DNA of 5,004 nucleotides from contig JAQSXU010000230.1 in NCBI GenBank assembly GCA_029256485.1, positions 1 through 5,004 of the forward strand. The letters run 5' to 3'. The DNA comes from Clostridiaceae bacterium. Lineage in GTDB: Bacteria > Bacillota_A > Clostridia > Clostridiales > Clostridiaceae. Shown piece by piece: positions 1 through 4,742 of this stretch (positions are counted from its first letter, which is position 1; each line of letters opens with the position of its first letter). The translations under genes and the position numbers were made by a program. The notes beneath the pieces are model-generated. The model did not search any database and was not told the DNA's origin. It saw only the letters and a list, made by a program, of their open reading frames with translations.

Positions 1-2265
1 TAATGGAAGAACTACTTTTAATGCACTTTCTTTTGAAAATGGCGTATATCTGTTAGTAAAAGTAAGGTCAAATATTTCACCAGATGCATATAATTTTGAA
101 AAATGTTCATAATTATAAAGTATTATTTGAATATTATTTCCATCTGTTGTTATAAAGAAACCTTCTCCTTTTTTTATTAATTTGCCACCAAGTTTGCTAA
201 GCATTTGAAAAATATAATAGTGAGATTTTTTAATTCTGTTATAAGTAAACAGACCTTGACCACCGTGATATAATTGGTCATTTCTTTTTACTTCTTCAGT
301 AAAATCTGATACCTGCCAATAACCAAAGCTTTCAAGGCTATCATAATTTTCCAATATATTTTTAGCAATATATGCTGATTTATATACAGTATCATTTAAT
401 AATTCATTATGAGAAATTGATGAGTTCCAGCCAATTAGATATAATTTATCTGTATTCCAATTATTTGCCTTTACTCTATTTTTAACTCGAAGAATATTTT
501 CTTTTAGAGCATTTTCTGATTCAATATATACAAGACGTCTTCTCATTTCTGCATGGATTTCCTGTGAAATGGTAGTTGGATCTTCTCCAGATAGATTTAT
601 AGGATAAAAATGCATGTTTATAAAATCAGGTAGACAATTATTTAATTTACAATAATCCATAAAAGTATCTATCCAATCATTTGAACCTGCTATTGTATCT
701 GAAAAAACTGGTGAACTTCCAAAACTAATGAGTGAACTTATTTTTTTTACAGTATTATAGGTTTCCTTGTAGAATTCAAAAAAATCATACCTATTTTCAA
801 AGCCAAACATCTTTGTTAAATCTGGTTCATTCCAAAGAAAAAATGGCCAAGATTCTACTTCCTTTTTTCCATAGCGTGAGATAAAATGTTTAATTAACAT
901 CTCAATAGAATAATTCCACTTATGCATACTTTTTGGGAGACTTATTACAGATGGAATAAAAAACATTGTACGGTTAGAATTTAATGCAAGTTCTTTTGGC
1001 ATAAAAGAAAGTTCCATAAAAGGTTTTAAATTAATTGAAAGTAAAAAATCAATGACTAAATCAATATAAGTAAAGCATAGTTCAGGATTATCTTCTTCAT
1101 CTTCTGAATAAAACATCATTTCATCATCCAATAAACCATGAAAGCGTATATATTTAAAGCCTATTTCTTTTTGCATTTCTGTGAGCATATGTTGATTTTC
1201 AGAAATTAATATATTTTTTGCTTTTCCAATGCATATTAAAGTTTTAAAAGTATGTCTTAATTGTATGCCTCTCACAGACATGTCTATTGTTTCTATTTCA
1301 TGTATTTCAGTATTAGATTTATTTGTTTCAGCTGAAGATATATCACTTTTAGGAAGATAATTTACTAAACGATTAAATGAGGTATTGTGATTTAAAGCAA
1401 AGTAATTGATACTTTCAGTCATACTTCTTTTTTGCCTAATATAATTAGTCTCTTCTTTTTTACGATACTTACTTGGAAGATAATTATACTTATTTTTAAA
1501 GGCAGCTACAAAGGAACGCGCATTGGAAAAACCATTTCTTTCTGAAATATACTCAATTTTTAAATTAGGGTTAGCTAAATCTTTTTCAGCATGGGAAAGT
1601 CTAATTTCTGTTAAATAATCGGTAAAACTAAGTCCAATATATTCTTTGAAAATTTTTGAAATATAAGGTGTCGATAAGAAAAACGTTTCAGCTAAACTAT
1701 TCAAAGAAATTTTTTCTCTATAATGTTCATTTATGTAGATCACTATATTTTTTATTCTTTCAAAGTTTTTATTTGTATCTTTATAATTAGAATTATCTTC
1801 TACTATGAAATAAGTAGTTAATAAGTATAATAATTCATAAATATAAGATTTATTTAAAAGATCTATGCTATCAATTGGATTGATATTATTTTTTATGATT
1901 AAAGCAATAAGCTTTTTTAAAGGTGTAAATTTTGTTTTATCTGTTTCTATGGAAGAATTACAATTAAATCGTTTTTGAGAATAATGAGAAATTTCAGGGT
2001 CTAAAGCAGAAACATCAATTTTTAAAGATAAAACTTCACATTTATTACCGGATACTGAATGAACATCAAACATATTTATGAGAATAATATCATCTTCTCG
2101 CAAATTATATTGACTATTACGACAATAAACTTGAGCATTGCCAGATAATACATATAGTAGTTCGATACTTTGATGCCAATACCTTTCTAGGTTTTCAATT
2201 GCAAGCACAGAAAATTGCAAAGGAGACAATGTTTTAAAATTTACAAGTTCATGATTTATATTCAT
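1..2265 (-). CDS. AraC-family regulator fused to a GH39 (beta-xylosidase-like) domain, C-terminus cut by the window edge
   Basis: The frame is open for 755 codons from the ATG at 2265 to the left edge; I checked every in-frame codon and found no stop. An AraC-type cupin spans about residues 20-100 (RYWHQSIELLYVLSG, His31; later DVHSVSG, His69). A two-HTH AraC DNA-binding domain spans about 165-270 (ISLNSLAETFFLSTPYISKI, then ERNGFSNARSFVAAFK and LPSKYRKK). After a linker, a GH39-like TIM-barrel region runs from about 305 to the end, including KYIRFHGLLDD and WPFFLWNEPD (473-482; Glu480 is the expected acid/base). Where GH39 proteins have a TEWN/TEYN-like nucleophile motif, this one reads LIGWNSS with Gly612. 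Family members are usually somewhat longer, so only a few dozen C-terminal residues are probably missing. There is no signal peptide, so it should be cytoplasmic. GGAGG lies 5 nt before the ATG. The role is probably a sugar- or glycoside-responsive regulator of the divergent genes. The architecture is secure; the ligand is unknown. Confidence 0.92.
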   Translation of the reverse strand, partial: MNINHELVNFKTLSPLQFSVLAIENLERYWHQSIELLYVLSGNAQVYCRNSQYNLREDDIILINMFDVHSVSGNKCEVLSLKIDVSALDPEISHYSQKRFNCNSSIETDKTKFTPLKKLIALIIKNNINPIDSIDLLNKSYIYELLYLLTTYFIVEDNSNYKDTNKNFERIKNIVIYINEHYREKISLNSLAETFFLSTPYISKIFKEYIGLSFTDYLTEIRLSHAEKDLANPNLKIEYISERNGFSNARSFVAAFKNKYNYLPSKYRKKEETNYIRQKRSMTESINYFALNHNTSFNRLVNYLPKSDISSAETNKSNTEIHEIETIDMSVRGIQLRHTFKTLICIGKAKNILISENQHMLTEMQKEIGFKYIRFHGLLDDEMMFYSEDEEDNPELCFTYIDLVIDFLLSINLKPFMELSFMPKELALNSNRTMFFIPSVISLPKSMHKWNYSIEMLIKHFISRYGKKEVESWPFFLWNEPDLTKMFGFENRYDFFEFYKETYNTVKKISSLISFGSSPVFSDTIAGSNDWIDTFMDYCKLNNCLPDFINMHFYPINLSGEDPTTISQEIHAEMRRRLVYIESENALKENILRVKNRVKANNWNTDKLYLIGWNSSISHNELLNDTVYKSAYIAKNILENYDSLESFGYWQVSDFTEEVKRNDQLYHGGQGLFTYNRIKKSHYYIFQMLSKLGGKLIKKGEGFFITTDGNNIQIILYNYEHFSKLYASGEIFDLTFTNRYTPFSKESALKVVLPL

Positions 2266-2282
2266 AAAAACCTCCGATATAT

Positions 2283-2324
2283 CAGTTATGAGTTAAGAAT
2301 TATGAGTTGGGAGTTGAGAGTTAA
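2283..2324. repeat. Degenerate heptanucleotide tandem repeat, six units of GAGTTAA type
   Basis: Six consecutive 7-mers read CAGTTAT, GAGTTAA, GAATTAT, GAGTTGG, GAGTTGA and GAGTTAA. The second and sixth are identical, and all keep the G/C-A-G/A-TT core. The array ends 18 bases before the start codon of the AraC-GH39 gene, just upstream of its GGAGG, so it probably lies in that gene's mRNA leader. The 7-bp phase is seen directly; any function is unknown. Confidence 0.7.
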
Positions 2325-2328
2325 TTTA

Positions 2329-2345
2329 TTTAACTTATAGTTAAA
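2329..2345. promoter_or_regulatory. Palindrome with 7-bp arms, possible operator
   Basis: TTTAACT and AGTTAAA are perfectly complementary arms around a 3-base centre (TAT). The arms share the AGTTAA core with the adjacent heptad repeat. The position, about 65-80 bases upstream of the AraC-GH39 start codon, would suit autoregulation. It is short and AT-rich, so chance is possible. Confidence 0.35.
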
Positions 2346-2400
2346 AAGATATTCTTACATATAAATATATAATACCATTTAGGAGTAATAAATTCACTTG

Positions 2401-2434
2401 AAAAATATTAAAACTGTAGAATTTTAATATTTTT
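2401..2434. repeat. Perfect 13-bp inverted repeat, A/T-only arms, 8-base spacer
   Basis: The left arm AAAAATATTAAAA (2401-2413) is exactly complementary to TTTTAATATTTTT (2422-2434) around CTGTAGAA. It sits midway between the divergent genes, about 135 bases from one start codon and 170 from the other. It could be a regulator-binding dyad. A terminator is less likely, because no gene reads into it from either side and the stem has no G-C pairs. Confidence 0.55.
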
Positions 2435-2475
2435 ACTGCGAAAATTTAATATTTAGTAAAGAAAATTTATTTTAT
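2413..2475. promoter_or_regulatory. Direct repeats at about 21-22 bp period, candidate AraC-type activator sites
   Basis: The 20-mer at 2413-2432 (starts ACTGTAGAA, ends TTTAATATTT) recurs at 2435-2454 (starts ACTGCGAAA, ends TTTAATATTT) with 16 of 20 bases identical. A third partial copy shares GAAAATTTA at 2440-2448 and 2461-2469. AraC-family proteins typically bind tandem direct repeats about two helical turns apart. The divergent gene encodes such a protein, so this is the best candidate for its activator site. Base composition makes part of the identity cheap. Confidence 0.4.
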
Positions 2476-2522
2476 AAAGGAAAATGAATATAAAATAGCA
2501 GTTAATCAAATATGATAATAGA

Positions 2523-2551
2523 TTTTTTATGTAAATATTAAATGTTAAAAT
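2523..2551 (+). promoter_or_regulatory. Weak candidate promoter for the flavoprotein gene
   Basis: TAAAAT at 2546-2551 can serve as a -10 element with a poor T-rich -35 (2523-2528) 17 bases upstream. The -10 lies inside the Rex-like site, so bound Rex would block polymerase. The poor -35 fits a promoter that needs an activator. In such AT-rich DNA, other -10 choices cannot be excluded. Confidence 0.3.
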
Positions 2552-2559
2552 ATTAACAA
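2542..2559. promoter_or_regulatory. Candidate Rex operator (NADH/NAD+-responsive repressor site)
   Basis: ATGTTAAAATATTAACAA matches the clostridial Rex consensus TTGTTAA-N4-TTAACAA at 13 of its 14 defined positions; only the first base differs. The arms TGTTAA/TTAACA are perfectly symmetric. It lies about 43 bases upstream of the flavoprotein start codon and overlaps the likely -10. Rex releases DNA when NADH is high, so the downstream redox gene would be derepressed under reducing conditions. Confidence 0.5.
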
Positions 2560-2562
2560 GTG

Positions 2563-2578
2563 GTGTAAATATTTACAC
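2563..2578. promoter_or_regulatory. Perfect 16-bp palindrome, candidate operator
   Basis: GTGTAAATATTTACAC is its own reverse complement and contains two G-C pairs per arm, so it is less likely to be an AT-composition artefact than its neighbours. It ends 11 bases before the GGAGG of the flavoprotein gene. The first ten bases of its TGTAAATATTTACA core recur at 2530-2539, giving a second imperfect site 34 bases upstream. It resembles operators of dimeric repressors but I cannot assign a regulator. The RNA could also fold into a short hairpin near the ribosome site. Confidence 0.5.
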
Positions 2579-2589
2579 GAATAAAAAAT

Positions 2590-2594
2590 GGAGG
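2590..2594 (+). promoter_or_regulatory. Ribosome binding site that decides the flavoprotein start
   Basis: GGAGG lies only 1 base before the ATG at 2596 but 7 bases before the in-frame ATG at 2602. The normal spacing supports 2602 as the start, giving a protein that begins MKILGISGG, as flavodoxin-fold proteins usually do. Confidence 0.8.
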
Positions 2595-2601
2595 CATGAA
2601 T

Positions 2602-3537
2602 ATGAAAATTTTAGGTATTTCAGGTGGAAGAAAAGACGGCAATAATGATGCCATGTGTAAAGAAGCTTTAATGGCTGCAAAAGAAATGGGTGCAGAAGTT
2701 GAATTTATTCATTTATTAGACTTAGATATAAATCATTGTACTGGATGTACAGCTTGTGTTAATTCACTTATGAGTGGTAAAGGAAATATGTGTGTTATTA
2801 AAGATGATTTTGATTGGTTATTAGATAAAATGTTGGATGCAGATGGCGTGATTTTCTCAAATCCAATTTTCTGTAAAGGTGCACCAAGTTTAATCCTTGC
2901 AATTAGAGATCGTTTTGGACCAAGAATGGATAGAGGAAATAATGTTGTAGCAACTAAAATTGCAGAAGCAACTGGAGGTAAAATTCCAGATCCAAGAATC
3001 TTAAAAGATAAGGTGGTTTCTTATATAGGAATTGGTGGTTCAGATTGGGTTACAAGATTCCAGTGTGATTCAGCAATTCAAGCTTTAACTCCAATGTGGA
3101 AGGTTATTAATAATGAAGTATTTCCTTGGTCAACAGGTATTATTGTAGACAAAGAAAAAGTTTCAAAAGTACATCAAATTGGTGTGAATATTGCAAAAGC
3201 AGCACAAGACATTGAAAATGCTTCCTACAAAGGTGAAGAAGGAGTTTGTCCTCATTGTCATAGCAGAAACTTCTTTTTAGATAAAGATTCAACTCATGCA
3301 GTTTGCTGTATGTGTGGTATTGAAGGTGATGTTAAAATTGTTGATGGTAAAGTGAGCTTTGAATTCCCAGAAGAACAATTAGAACATGCTCATGATACTT
3401 TATCAGGAAAATTTATTCATGCTGAAGATATAAAGAAGACTGTTGCAATAAGTATGAAATTAAAAACCTCAGAGGAATATAAAGAATGTTTGGAAAATTA
3501 TAAGAATTTTATTAGCGGAAGTAAGCCAGGGAGATAA
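2602..3537 (+). CDS. Flavodoxin-family FMN/iron-sulfur flavoprotein with C-terminal zinc-ribbon-like domain
   Basis: The protein has 311 residues from ATG 2602 (313 if started at 2596; numbering here is from 2596). The N-terminal half is a flavodoxin-like NADPH-dependent FMN reductase fold: MKILGISGGRKDGNN is the phosphate-binding loop, and ADGVIFSNPIFCKGAPS with RDRFGPRMD is the second flavin loop. Cys48, Cys51, Cys54 and Cys66 form CX2CX2CX11C, like the compact iron-sulfur flavoprotein (Isf) cluster motif but with a longer last gap. The C-terminal part adds CPHC (218-221) and CCMC (237-240), a zinc-ribbon or rubredoxin-like knuckle pair, then a mixed-charge helical tail. There is no signal peptide or membrane segment, so it should be cytoplasmic. 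It probably shuttles electrons through FMN and a 4Fe-4S cluster. The substrate is unknown; neighbours suggest reduction linked to catabolism of an aromatic or sugar-acid compound. A Rex-like site lies upstream. Confidence 0.85.
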   Translation: MKILGISGGRKDGNNDAMCKEALMAAKEMGAEVEFIHLLDLDINHCTGCTACVNSLMSGKGNMCVIKDDFDWLLDKMLDADGVIFSNPIFCKGAPSLILAIRDRFGPRMDRGNNVVATKIAEATGGKIPDPRILKDKVVSYIGIGGSDWVTRFQCDSAIQALTPMWKVINNEVFPWSTGIIVDKEKVSKVHQIGVNIAKAAQDIENASYKGEEGVCPHCHSRNFFLDKDSTHAVCCMCGIEGDVKIVDGKVSFEFPEEQLEHAHDTLSGKFIHAEDIKKTVAISMKLKTSEEYKECLENYKNFISGSKPGR

Positions 3538-3614
3538 TTAATAAGATTAAAATTGAATTGATAAATCTTGGATATGAAAGCAATAGTGATTTTTAGTATA
3601 TAGAGATTAAGTAT

Positions 3615-3642
3615 TTAGCAGGTAATTAAAACTACCTGCTAA
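3615..3642 (+). terminator. Perfect 10-bp hairpin between genes, weak terminator or attenuator
   Basis: TTAGCAGGTA and TACCTGCTAA are perfect complementary arms around an 8-base loop. The stem has four G-C pairs. The bases after it (TGTATATTTGAA) are only modestly T-rich, so it is not a textbook Rho-independent terminator. It may partly terminate the flavoprotein transcript, leaving reduced read-through into the permease gene, or protect an mRNA end. Confidence 0.5.
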
Positions 3643-3660
3643 TGTATATTTGAACATATA

Positions 3661-3666
3661 TATAAT
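3661..3666 (+). promoter_or_regulatory. Candidate -10 element before the permease gene
   Basis: TATAAT is a perfect -10 hexamer 31 bases before the permease start codon. No good -35 exists at 16-18 bases upstream, where the sequence falls in the right arm of the hairpin. The gene may have its own weak promoter or rely on read-through. Confidence 0.25.
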
Positions 3667-3697
3667 TAAATAAAGAGAGAAGGATAATTGGAAATAA

Positions 3698-4660
3698 ATG
3701 AATATTTTAGAACGTGTTCAGAAAATACCTGGAGGAATGATGGTAATACCAATGGCAGTTGCGGCAATAATCAATACATTTATGCCTAGTATTTTGCAGA
3801 TTGGTAACCCATTAACTGCTGCTTTTACAGGAAAGGGAACTATGTGTGTAGTTGGTATGATGCTGGTGTTTACTGGAATTCAAATTAAGCCTAGACAAAT
3901 ACTTCTTTGCTTAAAAAGAGGTGGCATACTAAGTGGTTTAAAAGTTGTTATTGGGATTGCTTTTGGGCTTTTAATGATGAAACTATTTGGAATGGATGGG
4001 ATTTTAGGCATATCAACATTAGCTTGGGTTGCCTGTTTAACAAGCTGTAATCCTGGATTATACATAGCTCTTATGAATGATTATGGAGATGAAATTGATA
4101 AGGTTAATTATGTATTGTTAAATGTAATAGGTCTTCCCTTTATACCAGTATGTATTTTAGGATTTGCAAATGGAAATGGTTTAGATTATAAGAGTATAAT
4201 TGCAACATTGGTACCTTTAATTGTAGGAATGCTTTTAGGATGCCTAGATCCAAAGATAAGAAGCTTTTCAAAGGATGGAGTAAAGGTCTTAATTCCATTT
4301 ATGGGCTTTTGCCTTGGAGCAAATATTAATCTAGGCTTAGCAATTCACTCAATTGGAAAAGGTATGCTATTATTTATAGTGTATATGATCTTCAATTTTA
4401 TTCCTTTATATTTGATTGATACAAAAGTGCTTAAGCAAAAAGGACATTCATCAACTGCAATAAGTTGTGTTGCAGGTTTAGCTATGACAGTTCCGAGCTT
4501 AATGGCTGAAAGTGATAAAAGTTATCTTCAATATGTAAATGAGGCAACAGCACAACTAGCTTTTGTAGTAGTGATAAGTGCAGTTGTAACACCTTGGCTA
4601 GTTAAAAAAGTTATTAATAAAAAAGAATTTGAAAGGTCAATAGTTTCTGCAAATTCTTAA
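3698..4660 (+). CDS. KdgT-family permease (2-keto-3-deoxygluconate permease-like)
   Basis: This 320-residue hydrophobic protein has about ten predicted membrane segments (roughly 13-32, 46-63, 77-97, 101-118, 135-156, 166-183, 195-212, 220-240, 252-270, 284-303). Family hallmarks are IPGGMM (10-15), STLAWVA (106-112), GLYIALMNDYG (120-130), LVPLIVGMLLGCLDP (171-185) and LIPFMGFCLGANI (198-210). Length matches KdgT, which imports 2-keto-3-deoxygluconate with protons. Two loops differ from the KdgT pattern as I recall it: NPG where NGG is usual (118-120), and VIGLP near 143-147 where a DGP or SGP triplet is usual. The substrate may therefore be a different carboxylate. An in-frame stop at 3695-3697 fixes the start at 3698. 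AAGGA lies 13 bases upstream, unusually far; a weak GGAA sits 4 bases upstream. No KDG kinase or aldolase gene is present here. Confidence 0.85.
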   Translation: MNILERVQKIPGGMMVIPMAVAAIINTFMPSILQIGNPLTAAFTGKGTMCVVGMMLVFTGIQIKPRQILLCLKRGGILSGLKVVIGIAFGLLMMKLFGMDGILGISTLAWVACLTSCNPGLYIALMNDYGDEIDKVNYVLLNVIGLPFIPVCILGFANGNGLDYKSIIATLVPLIVGMLLGCLDPKIRSFSKDGVKVLIPFMGFCLGANINLGLAIHSIGKGMLLFIVYMIFNFIPLYLIDTKVLKQKGHSSTAISCVAGLAMTVPSLMAESDKSYLQYVNEATAQLAFVVVISAVVTPWLVKKVINKKEFERSIVSANS

Positions 4661-4742
4661 TAATCTATAAGACACTATAAATTACTCATGTTCTTAAATT
4701 TTTGAGGTACTATTAAATTATATTAGAAGGAGATTTGATAAT
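4661..4742. other. Short spacer without terminator
   Basis: The 82 bases between the permease and the next gene contain no clear hairpin with a T-run and no convincing promoter. The only signal I support is AGAAGGAG (4725-4732), the ribosome site of the next gene. Co-transcription of the two genes is therefore likely. Confidence 0.55.

Larger units (their letters stand above)
2266..2601. other. Divergent intergenic regulatory region
   Basis: About 336 bases separate the divergent AraC-GH39 gene from the flavoprotein gene. I see no convincing coding frame and no RNA gene. Left to right it holds the GGAGG ribosome site of the minus-strand gene (CCTCC at 2271-2275), a heptad repeat, a small palindrome, a long AT-only inverted repeat with phased direct repeats, a Rex-like site, a perfect 16-bp palindrome and the ribosome site of the plus-strand gene. 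It must contain promoters for both directions. None has a good -35/-10 pair, which fits activator-dependent transcription. Confidence 0.85.

Noticed and set aside
421..450. The altered GH39 motif as a sign of a frameshift or pseudogene
   Set aside because: The frame stays open and the flanking family-like residues continue in register on both sides (KLYLI before, WNSS and LLNDTVYKSAYIAKNIL after), so a point substitution explains it better.
2401..2434. The long inverted repeat read as a bidirectional terminator
   Set aside because: Both flanking genes are transcribed away from it, so nothing would terminate there, and the stem is entirely A-T.
3556..3600. TTGATA and TTGGAT hexamers considered as -35 elements for the permease
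   Set aside because: No acceptable -10 lies 16-18 bases downstream of either one.
3688..3789. A TTG-started short frame of about 33 codons overlapping the permease start, placed just after AAGGA
   Set aside because: It is out of frame with the permease, resembles no protein, and depends on a rare start only 3 bases after AAGGA. It is most likely chance.
3880..4065. A 61-codon open frame on the minus strand within the permease gene
   Set aside because: It lies wholly inside a well-supported membrane protein gene on the other strand and has no recognisable motif.
4682..4709. Possible hairpin TACTCA...TGAGGTA before the hydrolase-like gene
   Set aside because: The arms pair only with a bulge across a long loop and no T-run follows, so it is too weak to call a terminator or riboswitch.
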